Part shown: positions 21,940 to 33,015 of the stretch, in pieces | Layout of the letters: each line of letters starts with the position of its first letter | How positions within the stretch are numbered: the stretch's first letter is position 1 | NCBI RefSeq assembly: GCF_009905375.1 | Contig: NC_133650.1 | Span: 302,471,203 to 302,535,202 of the forward strand | DNA: 64,000 nt | Origin: Apium graveolens | Lineage: Eukaryota; Streptophyta; Magnoliopsida; Apiales; Apiaceae | Reading direction: 5' to 3' | Translations under genes and position numbers: made by a program | Notes under the pieces: model-generated | What the model saw: only the letters and a program-made list of their open reading frames with translations | Databases searched by the model: none | What the model was told of the DNA's origin: nothing

Positions 21940-24900
21940 TGTGGCACCCTCCAAACCCGGGTCAGAAGTTTGGGGTCCACACACATACCTTAATTATAAC
22001 CTGCTTATAACAATAATAAAGATAATAATAATATATGCAGTGACCCTACTTACCAACCACCACGGACCGCAACAGGTTAAAGTATGCACACAAGCCACAC
22101 ACACTAATATATTACAAACCGTTCAAATCCCAACTATTTCAAACTCAAACTGAGTATTAAACATTATTACAACTTTTTACAAACTTAAATTATTCCAAAA
22201 GAAGCCTACTAGCTCAGCTTTCTCAACCTGAACCCCTAGCTCTCGCGCTGGACTGGGGATCCTCTTTACCAACTGGTTCCTTTTTAACTGGAAAGAATAT
22301 AAACAACATCGCACAAATGAGCTAACTAGCTCAGCAAGTCACAATGACAAAACTGAGAATAATGATCATCAGGTGAATATGTTTATGATATCAAGTGAAC
22401 AATGGATTATAATTTAGAATTGGATATTATACTTTTAATTTAAAAACCAAGGTTAGGCTGCTGATCAGTCACGTACTAACCCCGAGCAAGGCACACAGCA
22501 TTGCTCTAACTACTGGATCCAAGGCACACATTGGCCTAACTTGACCATTATATGATCTGACCACGAATCTGGTCCACAATTTTATAAAAACAATCCAATT
22601 CTAACATAATAACAGAATATGCAATAATAAGCAATAACCGAAATCATTAACAACAATAAATGTTTAACAATGAAAGGGTTTCAATCCTTGTAAGGATCAA
22701 TAAGGCAATTTAAAAGCTTGGATGCTGGGTAATGAAAGAATTGAATAACAAAGGAATCAATATTTCAGGGTTTCAAAGATTTAGGCTTTCAAAGCATAGG
22801 ATACCATGGGTTGAGAATATAATAGTTCATTTCAGTGTCTGGTATTTAGTTTGTATGTATTTGTGGAGTAGTATCGTAGATTTGTGGTTCTTGTTTGGGT
22901 ATACAATAATCAATGGCTTAGAAAGAATATGGTTCATAGCTCAAGAACAATAACTGAAATCAGGATTTAGGTTTCCGTGCTTCAAAGCACTTGCAATGTC
23001 AACAAGACTATCAAGAATTACAATATCTCGAGAAAGTTCAGAACACTTGCCTGGTATTAGGTTACTATCCTGCACTTGCTTTCAATCACAATCGTCTTAC
23101 TCCTCAACTACCTGTTTCCCTTTCCTACGTCTTGCCTCTTCTGCTCACATATCATAAGTATCTATCAATAATTTACTCATGGAATTCTATTCAACACATA
23201 CTTCTATCTACCCTTCGTTTTACCCAAATCCGATTAACGGATTGAAAGTTATGTAATAATCAAGTAAACACCGAATATATAGACCGATAGTCAAACAACA
23301 GGTCACGTATAACACATAATACATCACGTAATCAATGACATATCATCTATAAAGAAGTCTCAGGTCATAAATATGCTTTCGGGTATTTAAAATGATTTTT
23401 TAAACATTTTTCGGAATTAAAACGGGTCGTTGGATCAATTTCGGGTTAATAAACATGGTTCGGTTGGCCCATTCTGGCTCCGAAATAATTTTAGAATAAT
23501 TATCGAGCCTTGGAAATAATTTAGAATAATATTTTAAAGCTCGAAACTATTTTTCGGAATTTTTAAATCATTTTTAAATAATTAAATCTAATTAAATAAC
23601 TAATTAAAATCAATTAATAATTAATTAAATCAATTAATCAATTAATTTTCGAATTAATTGACCAACTAATCAATTATAAATTAACTGAAATTAATTAACT
23701 AATTAATTCATATTTATTTGTGAATTAAAAATAATTTTCGGAATTAAAATAATAATTTTTAGAATTTTCAGAAATTAAAAATGAATTTTTATAATAAAAA
23801 TAAATAGGAAATATGATTTTTAAACATTTTATAAACAGGAATCCTAAATTTGTAAAGTCTGGAAACTACAGGGACCAAACTGCATCGTTTTCAAAACCGC
23901 ACGGACCAAACTGCAATTTTGCAGTCCAGTCGCCGGAAAAAGTCGGGGGTGGCCGGAGAACACGTTCCCGGTGTCCTCACCCCACCAACACCTCTAGATC
24001 AACACTACACAACACCAGGAACTTCTTCATGCATTCAAAACATTCTAATCATCCCTGTTCTGGCCGGAAATTGGCCAAGAACATCGCCGATTTCCGGCGA
24101 ACATCGCAAATCTTTAAAACACAACTCCCTTCGATTCAAGCATCCTCTGTTAACGAGTTATATATCAATCGATTGCAAATTTTATAAGGAACACAACCCA
24201 CTATAAATCAACAGCTAATAACCCCTGAATCAAAAACCCCCAAATTTCAATTGAAAACATTCATACGGGTTATAAACCCTAATTTTGAAATTCGAAAATT
24301 AAACTCAAATTTGAACATGTTATTGAACTCCAAATCAGACGTATGACATATGAAAATCATCAGGAAAACAAGCTCTACAATATGCAATCATCAAATCATA
24401 CAAACAATCATCCGAATAAAAATTCATATTTTTAATAAAATAAATTCGAAAATAAATAAATTTTTAGAAAAATAACCTTGATTTCTGCAGTGAAACAAAG
24501 CTCAGAATCTGATAGAACACCTCAAATCCTTCGTTTTGGTTACTCAAGCTTTAAAAACAGAGATCGGTAACGCCTTCGTTTTGTTGTTTGATTCTTAGAA
24601 CAGTTTATGTAATTAGGGTTTTTCTCTGAAAATTATATAATTAACTATCTGCAAATGATTTTGATACGAAATAAAATACGGTAAAAGGCTATTTATAATT
24701 ATGGAAAATTAGTATCCCTTTGGATCATTCCGGATATAAAACGGTACGTTTATTTGTAAAAATTGATCCAAACGGTATCGGTTTTCGGGATAATTATCCA
24801 AATCAGTATAATTTGTACTGCGGTCTTGGTCTCAGCGCCTGGTTACGCGTATTACGAAGTGATAATTGGGATAGTTTAATAAAAAGCTCCCGTTTATCGA

Positions 24901-25369
24901 AAATACGGGTTTTATTGATTTACCGAAATGAATATTGTATCGAAAATGTTGCGCCGAGACCCGCGCAGGACAAACCGTACGCCGGATCGAAAAAGTCGAA
25001 ACATGGAATATGCTCGGAATATTACAATTAGGTTAGGAAGGAGTTCTCGAAAGAGTTTCGGGTTCCAAAAACGTAACAACGGGTGACGTCGGTTGGTTCC
25101 CGTTTTTATAAAATAGATTTTAGTTACCCGGAAAAAGATTTTAGAAATTTCATATGATTCTTATAAATCCATAAACCAACATAAAAATAATTAGGAAGAT
25201 ATGACAATTATCTATATTTTATTTTGGACATATAAAAATTAAAATACTCAATTAATATTATTTTTGAATATTCAAGTACAGATAACACTTAACAATTAAC
25301 TTACAGAATAGATACTGGGCACACATAATAATATCAAAAATAATTACACGATATATCCCGGATATTATA
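21940..25369 (-). repeat. Right LTR of element C (3430 bp, the 5' LTR of the element)
   Basis: The plus strand begins TGTGGCACCC beside the primer site and ends GGATATTATA, where the left copy has GGATATTACA, so the terminal CA has become TA. An AATTAA-rich low-complexity tract lies at 23580-23722. Open frames inside it (for example 23813-24187 and 24720-25031) are parts of the LTR with no protein similarity that I recognise. Confidence 0.88.
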
Positions 25370-26365
25370 CCGTGCTTCCCCTGGGCTGATGCACTTTAGG
25401 ATTGGAGATGAGAAGGTCCAGCGATAGAGTATCCCCTCTTCAACGAAGAATTTTGCTGCCTTGGTTTTTAATCTTTGAGCCTTCCTTTTGTCTTCCGGGA
25501 GCTCTCCATTCTCCAAGTAGTTGATAAATGGAGTCATCCAATTCGGGTTTTTATCTATTTCCATGACCTCTTCAGATTCTGTGCTTGGTCTCTGTAACTC
25601 TTCGAAATAGACGGAGCAATCCAGATTTGACGAGTTTTGAACCAGTTTAGATAGATTATCAGCCTCTGAATTCTCCTCTCTACAGATTTGAGTGACTTGT
25701 GTTTTTGGTATCAAGGCGAGGTAGCTTTGGACCAGAGCCTGGTACTTGGCTAAAACTGGATCCTTGGCTATGTACTCGCCGTTTGTTTGCTTTACTATGA
25801 TCTGGGAGTCGCTGTAGATTTTGAGGTTCTGGATCCTGAGTGCCTTGGCTAGCTTCAATCCTGCTATTAGGGCCTCATACTCTGCCTGGTTGTTTGTTGC
25901 TGAAAAGCCAAAAGAGATTGCTGTTTGAATTGTGAATCCTTCTGGGCTTTTTAGGATGAGCCCGGCTCCTGATCTTTCATTTGTTGAACAACCATCATCT
26001 TTGAGAGCCCAGGCTCCTATGTCTTGATCAATATTTCTCTCAGGGTCAATGCTCATGGACACAGGCTCTTCATCCGAGAAATTGCATTCTATGATAAAAT
26101 CAGCTAGAGCCTGGGCTTTGATTGTTGTTCTTGGAATGAAACTCAAATTGAATTGACTTAGCTCAACTGCCCAATTTACCAACCTTCCTGAGATATCTGG
26201 CTTGTGTATTATCTTCCTTAAGGGTTGGTTAGTTACCACGCGTATCTCCCTTCCCTGAAAGTAGTGCCTGAGCTTTCTGGATGCTGTAACTAAGGTAAAA
26301 GCAAACTTTTCTAGCCTTGGGTATCGGGTCTCCGCATCTTTTAGCACTTGGCTCACATAATAAAC
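25370..26365 (-). pseudogene. RNase H and second (archaeal-type) RNase H of D, truncated
   Basis: Coding sequence 26356-25370. First comes the end of the retroviral-type RNase H: YYVSQVLKDAETRY, LEKFAFTLVTASRKLRHYF, TNQPLRKIIHKPDISGRLVNW and ALADFIIEC. Then comes the second RNase H, with AWALKDDGCSTNERSGAG, SATNNQAEYEALIAGLKLA, IYSDSQIIVKQTNGEY and REENSEADNLSKL. The second domain is characteristic of Tat elements; its role in the element is thought to be RNA removal during reverse transcription. After LKCISPGEA the frame runs into LTR sequence of element C at 25369, so the last residues of the open frame are not native. Confidence 0.83.
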
Positions 26366-27438
26366 TGGTTACTGTTTGCCATTCTCTTCCCTGATCAGGG
26401 CAGCTCCAACTGTCAGGGCCCCTGCTGATAGGTAAAGGGATGGGGGCTCCCCGGGTTGGGCTTTGGTTAACACAGGGGGTTGAGAAAGGTACCTTTTAAT
26501 TTCTTCAAATGCGCTTTGGCATTCTGGGCTCCAATTAACTTCTTTCTTGTTGGTTGCTCCTTTTAACAGGTCAAAGAATGGTAGGCATCTTTCGGCTAGC
26601 TTTGAGATGAATCTTCTGAGTACTGCCAGTGACCCTGCTAGCTTCTGCACATCCTTTTGTGTTCTGGGAGGCTTCATCTCCTGGATTGCCTTTATCTTTT
26701 CTGGGTTGGCTTCAATTCCCCGGTTTCTTATCATGAATCCAAGAAATTTTCCTGCCCCTACTCCGAATGTGCATTTTTATGGATTGAGCCTGAGTGAGTA
26801 TTTTCTTAGGTTGTCAAAGCATTCTCTTAGGTCTTCTATGTGACCGGGGATGATTGTGGATTTTGCAATCATATCGTCAACATAGGATTCCAGGTTCCTT
26901 CCAATCTGGTCTTTGAATATTTTATTCATTGCTCTCTGGTAGGTTGTTCCCGCTTAGTCAATCCGAAAGGCAGCATTACATAGGCATAGACCGCCCTATG
27001 GGTAATGAAGGCTGTCTTTAGGATATCCTTAGGATTCATCTTGATCTGGTTGTACCCCGAGTAGGCGTCCATGAAACTCAGCATGACATGCCCGGATGTT
27101 GCGTCAATCAATTGATCAATATTTGGCAAGGGGTAAGGATCTTTGGGGCATGCACTGTTCAAGTCAGTGTAGTCGATACACATTCTCCATTTCCCGTTTG
27201 CCTTTTTCACCATCACAACATTTTCCAACCATTCCGGGTACTTGACTTCGCATATGATCCCAACTTTGAGTAGTTTCTCAATTTCTTCATTTATTTCTTT
27301 CTGTCTTTTTGGGGCAAAATTTCTTCTCTTTTGCTTAACTGGTTTCCTCTCAGGGTTGACGCCCAAGCTATGCATTGCTATGGATTCGTCCAGCCCGGGC
27401 ATGTCTCTTGGGCTCCAAGAAAATATATTAGAGTACCC
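26366..27438 (-). pseudogene. Reverse transcriptase of D, broken
   Basis: The N-terminal half (27402-26926) carries PGLDESIAMHSLGVNP, MCIDYTDLNSACPKDPYPLPNIDQLID and SFMDAYSGYNQI, then MLPFGLT. A one-base loss after FGLT shifts the frame. The palm continues with the catalytic YVDDMI near 26875 and DLRECFDNLRKYSLRLNP, then a TAA near 26779. The thumb and connection, FLGFMIRNRGIEANPEKI to ALIREENGKQ, are read at 26734-26369 before a further stop. The catalytic aspartates are still there, but expression would need several repairs. Confidence 0.83.
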
Positions 27439-28430
27439 TCAGAGTAATGATACCAATTCTTCTCTAAAGGTAGCCTCGAGTCCGGATCCTATCTTTACCT
27501 TCTTAGAAGGATCGCTTGCATTGATCGGAATTGTTTCCGTTTCTACAGCAGCCTTAATCTTGGAATGATCCATGCTTGACACAAACTGCTGGATTCGGGC
27601 ATCTGCATTCTTCTTCATATAGACTCGACCCTGGGCTGTCATTTCTTCTTGGTTGCTTTCTTTTACTTGACTTGTTTCTGGGTTGGTTGCTTGCACAGTA
27701 GGATTGCCTTGGTCCAGGGCTGGGCTCAATTCAATCTCTGCTGTGACTTGGTTGCTTTTTTGCTCTTTCGAGCTTTTCTTGGTTGCTTTTGGATCTGGGA
27801 GGGATTCTATGATCTGTAATTCTTTTCTCGCATCATCCCTTGAGTGAGGGCGATGTTTCTTAATACTTTGTTGTTTTTGAAGTACTACGACCTTCCTCTT
27901 GTTGTCTTGATGAGTTTCAGTCATGACCAGGGCTTGGCTATAACATCTTTCAGCGACTTCATAATCTCCCTTAACTTCTCCTACCCCTGTTGGTGTTGGG
28001 AATTTGATTTTGAAATATGATATAGAGGTGATTGCTTGGATCCTGGTTAGGGCTGATCAGCCAATTATGTCATTGTAGGATGAGGGAGTGTTGATCACGT
28101 AGAATTTTATGACATGGGTCACTTGTTTGGGGCCGATCCAAATATTACTAGCAAGTATAAGGTCCCCTGGATCGGGACCAAGTTGTTCCCAAACCCATAG
28201 AGAGGGTCTTCTCGGCATTCATTTGAGCGGACGCTCCCTAGTTTCATCTGGTCCACAGTGTGCTTGAAGAGTATGTTTACTGAGGAGCCATTGTCTATCA
28301 GCATTCTCCTGACCTCGTTATCAAAGATATCAAGTGTCACCACCAAAGCTTTATTGTGATTCGGGTTGACCCCTTCATAGTCCTTGTTGCTGAATGAGAT
28401 TACCATCTCTGGGTAGGATTGGATGGAGAA
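27439..28430 (-). pseudogene. Protease and linker region of D
   Basis: The protease core is at 28406-28119: LVVTLDIFDNEVRRMLIDNGSSVNIL contains the D-N-G-S active-site version seen in Tat elements. A stop near 28060 and a spacer lead to a 161-codon linker (27924-27439). The linker is rich in lysine, glutamine and glutamate (RKVVVLQKQQSIKKHRPHSR, KKSSKEQKSNQ) and ends in TFREELVSLL followed by TAG just before the RT. Such charged linkers between protease and RT are known in this lineage. The linker has no fold I recognise. Confidence 0.72.
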
Positions 28431-30238
28431 AACTTAATCTCCTAAGCCCGGGCTCCTGGGGGGAGAGTGTGACCCCCCTAGGACCACATTCACTACATTC
28501 TTTCCTTTTATTTGTCTGTCTTCCTTCTGATTTGTCTCCCGACAGATGTATTGATTCAGGTTACCCTTCTTTACTTGGTCTTTAATAAAGTATTTGAGAG
28601 AGACAATTTTCAGTTTTGTGGCCATGGGTTTCATGATAGTTGCATTGCCTATTGTAAGGCCTGCTCTCTGGGGGAGTCTGCATAACCTTTGGTGGGTAGT
28701 ATAATGGCTTTCTCTTGATCTCCTTCAGTATCTCTTCCCGGGTCCTATTCAGTGGTGTCTAGTCTGGCTCTTGCCTAGGCTCTCTGGCTTGCCTAGGTGG
28801 ACCGAGATCGCTTTTAGATTCTGTCTTAGGACCCAATCTTTGAAATATAGGAGTGTTTTACACAATATTGGTCTGATGGGCTTGTTGGCTTTTCTTGAAC
28901 TTCTTTTCCTGATGGTAACCCCCTTTCGGTCGGTCATCAGAGTTCTTGCTCCTGGATCCCCCATTTTGGGTCATCCTCATGGCCTGGAGCACATCTATCT
29001 CCTTGATGAATCTGGCTGCCATAGAGTAAGCAGCGGCTGGGCTCTGAGGTTCCTTGTTGATTAGCTCTACAATATACCTTTAATTGTGTTCCGGATCCAG
29101 GTTCCTTCGAAATATGCTCAGTGCCTCCCGCTCATCAAGATTCGAGATTTTGTTGATTGCTTCCTGAAACCTCCGCATGTAGGCTGATAGTGATTCATTT
29201 TCATATTGGCGGATGGTTCCAGGTGACACATATGCATTTCTGTGTCTTATTGGCTCTGAATCTTCTGAGGAAGGCTCCTCTAAACTCTTTCCAAGAGTGG
29301 ATGCTTCGTGAGGGACTCTTGCTGAACCACCTTTGAGCCCCCCTTTGAGGGTCGAGGCGAAGAATCTATACTTTGTCAAGTCATTGTAATAGTATATCTG
29401 GGCAATCTGTTCAAAATAATTCAGGTGTTCTTCTGTATCCCCCAATCCATCAAAAGAATCAAAGTTGTAGTGCTTGAGATTTTTATGTCGAGGGATGGCT
29501 TCTAGGGAATGCCTGAAGGGTGTTAGAGTTCCCCAACTTCCATTCCGGAGTCCTTTTCCATCTTTCTATGGAGCTCATAGATCATGTCTTTCAGGTCTTT
29601 CTGCCCCTCCTCTTCAACATCAGAAATGAACTCGGGGGTAAGGTCCCTCCGGGTCCTCTTGCCTTTTGTCTTAGCTAGGAGCCTCTCCTCTTCCTACTGC
29701 ATCCTTTTCTGGATCTTTAGCTCAAGCTTTGCTTCTTCTTCCCTTCTTATTTGCTCTCTCATTTCTTCTAATTTTTTCTTCCTGGTTGCTTCTGTCTCCT
29801 TCTTACTAGGCTCTTTTTGATTATTTTATCTTAGTCTTCGACCTTAGTCCTGATTCGGTCGAAGACAGATCTCCTGGATTGCTGAGAGTCCCTGAACTCT
29901 TCTTTCTCATCATCTTGCTCATATTCTATCTGAACTCGGGCTTATTCATCTCTGTAGAGCCTGATTGCTTCAGCCAGTTCATGGCTTGTTAAGTTGGTCA
30001 TATGCTCCTCTGCCACTGGAACATTAGTATACTTGTACTGATTGAGCTCTATGACATTTTTGGCATCCCAGGGTGTTACTATTCTTTCCAAGACCGGGGT
30101 ATGCTGCGTCAGTGGTTGCTCCTGGAGGGTCTCCCGGTCTCTCCCAGGTTCATGAGCCTGAGAGTGGTCCTGATACTGGACCTGAGTACTGGAGGAGGGC
30201 CTACCAACCGTACTTTTTCCTACTCTTGCCATTGCCAT
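28431..30238 (-). pseudogene. Gag of D, decayed
   Basis: The start codon is at 30238 (MAMARVGKSTVGRP). The first 98 codons end at a stop at 29942, and the charged coiled-coil-like stretch after it (about 29940-29600) has several stops. The gag core at 29445-29080 is recognisable: EEHLNYFEQIAQIYYYNDLTKYRFFASTLKG, IRQYENESLSAYMRRFQEAIN and LDEREALSIFRRNLDPEHN. Its middle is replaced by out-of-frame sequence. The stretch downstream to 28431 is fragmentary (for example the REEILKEIKRKPLYYPPK-like reading near 28720). Gag would form the particle shell; this copy cannot. Confidence 0.72.
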
Positions 30239-30687
30239 AATTGTACAAACAACTGACCAAGATTTGAGGCTAAAAATGTGGATCTAAGGTTGCTTTTTTG
30301 AAGATTACAAAAAAAAATCAGAATAACACCAAACAAACTTTCTGAGTTTTGGTAACAACACTACCGAACAAGAACAACAGGCTCTAGGACACAAAGACAA
30401 TATGTAAACTAAAGCAGATCTGGGTTTTAAAACTATCAAGACTATCAAACCCCAGGCTTCAAGACTATCAAGATTATCAAACCCTTAACAACCAAAATTA
30501 ACAAATGAGAGCGGGCTCACACAAACGTGGCCTAAAGTAATGAGCTCACACAAAAGTGGCTAAAATGAACATTCATATTCAAGAGAAGGTATGGTTGCTT
30601 TTGTTCTTACAGGTTTAAGATTTGGACTCTCTTAAGAGTTTGCTGATGAAGGTGAATCCAGGGGCACCGAGACCCAAGGATGGAGAG
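30239..30687 (-). other. Untranslated leader of element D
   Basis: 450 bp between the primer site and gag. It contains a repeated AGACTATCAA-type motif at about 30430-30485 and no open frame. Confidence 0.55.
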
Positions 30688-30705
30688 CCCCTCCTTCTAG
30701 CGCCA
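30688..30705 (-). other. Primer binding site of element D
   Basis: The minus strand reads TGGCGCTAGAAGGAGGGG directly inside the LTR boundary at 30708. It has the TGGCGC start common in Ty3 primer sites. I cannot assign the tRNA with confidence. Confidence 0.65.
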
Positions 30706-30962
30706 AATGATAACTCCGGTGATCGGGGCAGCTCCGTCCGACGCCGTTTCTGGACCTTCTGGGTGTGAATGAGGTGTAGCTGTTGTTGGGAGCCTTCAAA
30801 ATAACATCGGAGGGGGGTTTTGTCCCCGCGGAGCCTCCAGTATAAGAATAAGAAGCTGGTTGGGGAAGATGAAGATAGAGAGAATGAGGTGGTTGTGTGT
30901 GTTTTTAGATGAGTTTATGAGTGTGTGTAATGAAAGTGTTTCCTAACCCCTAAACCCTTCAT

Positions 30963-30988
30963 CCTTGGGGGTATATATAGCCCCAAGG
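30963..30988. promoter_or_regulatory. TATA box inside a perfect 8-bp inverted repeat, LTR of D
   Basis: CCTTGGGG (30963-30970), GTATATATAG, then CCCCAAGG (30981-30988). By position within the LTR it is the likely core promoter of the element, which reads leftwards. Confidence 0.6.
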
Positions 30989-31235
30989 TAGGTTTTAGGG
31001 GTTGGTACCTCTAGATCAGGGCCGTTGGTTCTTGGAGGCGGAGGACGTCTGGCTTGGGTGGATTGCATAAACGTGTTCAAGGGAGGACCATCTTCAGGGT
31101 GTCCTAACGGCCTTCTGACACGCACCGTGTTTGTCTGATATGTTGGTTGTTAATAGCTGTCATCATCACGTGCCCACGTACCCTTCCTTGGCGGGTTGTG
31201 GAATGTGCATGTGCTTGTTGGGACCCCCCTCAGGG

Positions 31236-31400
31236 TGATCCTGGTTCTGGGCTGGATCCGGGTAGGCAGGTGATCCAAGTCATGGGCTGAACCCTGGTAG
31301 GCAGGTGATCCAGGTCATGGGCTGGACCCTGGCTAGAAGATGATCCAGGTTCTGGGTTGGATCCTGGATGGGAGATGATCCAGGTGCTAGGTTGGCCCTG
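31236..31400. repeat. 35-bp minisatellite in the LTR of D
   Basis: Units starting TGATCC occur at 31236, 31271, 31306, 31341 and 31376, an exact 35-bp step. Each carries variants of AGGTCATGGGCTGGACCCTGG. Confidence 0.85.
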
Positions 31401-31534
31401 AGCCTGGGCCTCTCGACTCGATTGCGCTGGGTGAGGGGGGTCTTGGTTCATCAATTGAGCCTGATACCCCTTAGATCCAGGTTGGGCCCTAGTCAGGTTG
31501 CTTATACCCTATCAAGGCGCATCTGGCATCCTAG

Positions 31535-31539
31535 ACGCG
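31535..31539. repeat. Target site duplication of element E, left copy
   Basis: ACGCG immediately before TGTTAGGGCG. The right copy is 42737-42741. Confidence 0.93.
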
Positions 31540-32589
31540 TGTTAGGGCGAAAACACGCGCTAATATTCACGCAAGTATACGCGTTCGCAAGTAATATAGA
31601 ATATTTTCTAGTTCGTTCCCTCAGAGACTCAGACTAAATTATTGTCTAATTAAACTCACTCACCAATGTATGATTACTTCTCAATGTTAAGATAATAACA
31701 CTTAAAATTGTTGATTAAATATTAACTATAATTAACTACTTAATTAACCACTTAACTAACACTTCAATTTATCAATAATAAAACACTCATGAGATCACAA
31801 CTTCATTATTACTTCCTTCTATAGCCATTGTTATTACCTTTAGCATGTGACAGTGATGATATTAATCGAATAACACGAAACTGATAAAAGCCAACTTTCA
31901 TTGTACTAATACCATTCTACCAAGCATCCACAATTAAGATAGAAGTTGAATAGTCATCAATTATGTTGAGTTCCTATATGTCTACAGAAATTGACAACAC
32001 AACGATTTAAGCTCAAGTTATTCCTTTTGATTACATAGGGCAAATAAAACTGTTAGAGTTACCCACTAATCATGCTCAACGTACATGAACCTATGCTAGC
32101 ATGGCAAGTTCTAAATCTCAAGATCCACCGTCGCTTCACAAGAGATTAACACCCTATCTTATATGTTCGCGACGCACATAAGACGAATACCCACAACCAA
32201 TACTAGATATCATGCAATCATCACACACTAAAGTATTAAACAATTAACTAAAGAATTCCATAATAAATCCGTTGCAACCCTATGATCACGATTAGCCCAT
32301 AATAGAACTTATCGCCATCATGGGTTCATATGAAATCATGACAAACAAACACAAGAAAATAATAACTAAACTAATTATATTAAAACAGAGTACGTCACAA
32401 GAGTAAATAAGTCAAAGCAAGAAAACTAGCATCCAACGTTACAACGAAACAAGAATCACAAGAAAATATGCTTCCTCTTCGTTGCGGTGTGCTAAATCGG
32501 TCTTCTTCCTTATCTCCTTTGCTTCTTGCGTAAAACACAATCTAAAACATAATCCCCTTAATACTCTCTGTGAAAACGTCTCAAATCTA

Positions 32590-32601
32590 CCTATATAATA
32601 G
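32590..32601 (-). promoter_or_regulatory. TATA box in the left LTR of E
   Basis: The minus strand reads CTATTATATAGG, about 80 bases downstream of the GC-rich palindromes. The same site is at 42324-42335 in the right LTR, where it would start the genomic RNA. Confidence 0.6.
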
Positions 32602-32681
32602 TCCCATAAAACTCAGATTACATAGAAGTTGGAAGCCAAACAGAAGTAGAAGTCTAAAATAATTTATCTTTTTCCCCGACC

Positions 32682-32760
32682 CTGCGCGGCCGCTCAGCAT
32701 AGCTGCGCGGGTGCGCAGGTTGCTGCGCGGCCGCTCAGCATTGCTGCGCGGGCGCGCAGG
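32682..32760. repeat. GC-rich double palindrome in the left LTR of E
   Basis: Two tandem units of the form CTGCGCGGCCGCTCAGC, spacer, GCTGCGCGGGCGCGCAG. The second half contains the inverted repeat CTGCGCG/CGCGCAG, with one T-for-C change in unit 1 of this copy. It is strikingly GC-rich against AT-rich surroundings. Confidence 0.85.
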
Positions 32761-33002
32761 CCTCTACTGGAAAAAATCCAGGTTTGCTCCGTTTCTTCGC
32801 CGTAATCTGCCCATTCCTTTCCTCTCGCAATGGTGAACACATGCCAAGGCTTATTCTTGATGATTCCTCCCCCGAAATGCAACTAATACCCTGAAATGCA
32901 TAAACACTAGAAAAACGCATCAAATACACAAAATACTTGATTTCAAGACACCAATTTAAGCCATTTTAAGACGTTCTAAGTGGTATAAAATGCCACTTAT
33001 CA

Positions 33003-33015
33003 CACCCCCAAACTT
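33003..33015 (-). other. Polypurine tract of E
   Basis: The minus strand reads GTTTGGGGGTG directly before the LTR end TGATAAGTGG. Confidence 0.85.

Larger units (their letters stand above)
15290..25369 (-). mobile_element. Element C: Tekay/Del-type chromovirus (Ty3/gypsy)
   Basis: Minus-strand element, read right to left: LTR 21940-25369, primer site 21924-21935, an extra ORF, gag-protease-RT-RNase H-integrase in one frame (20797-16175), polypurine tract, and a partial LTR 15290-16136. A chromodomain-like tail after integrase and the long LTRs fit Tekay/Del. It is inserted in the polyprotein of element D at 25370. Its left LTR lacks the first part (equivalent of 21940-23459) because element B abuts it. 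The overlapping LTR parts differ at about ten sites in 846 bases, so insertion was fairly recent. Confidence 0.88.
30708..31539 (-). repeat. LTR of element D, part 1 (U5 side)
   Basis: The plus strand begins TGATAACTCC next to the primer site. The LTR is interrupted at 31540 by element E and resumes at 42742. It contains a TATA box inside an 8-bp inverted repeat (30963-30988) and a 35-bp minisatellite (31236-31400). Confidence 0.75.
31540..33002 (-). repeat. Left LTR of E (3' LTR of the element)
   Basis: TGTTAGGGCG at the left end and CCACTTATCA at the right end; same length as 41274-42736. On the minus strand it contains a GC-rich double palindrome (32682-32760) and a TATA box (32590-32601). 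The 62-codon open frame at 32694-32882 crosses the palindromes and is not supported as a gene. Confidence 0.93.

Noticed and set aside
23813..25031. Open frames of 95-124 codons in the right LTR of C
   Set aside because: They lie within repeat sequence, overlap in several frames, show no domain, and the matching left LTR has a deletion through them.
32694..32882. 62-codon open frame in both LTRs of E (also 42428-42616)
   Set aside because: It runs through the GC-rich palindromes, has no protein motif, and its conservation follows simply from LTR identity.
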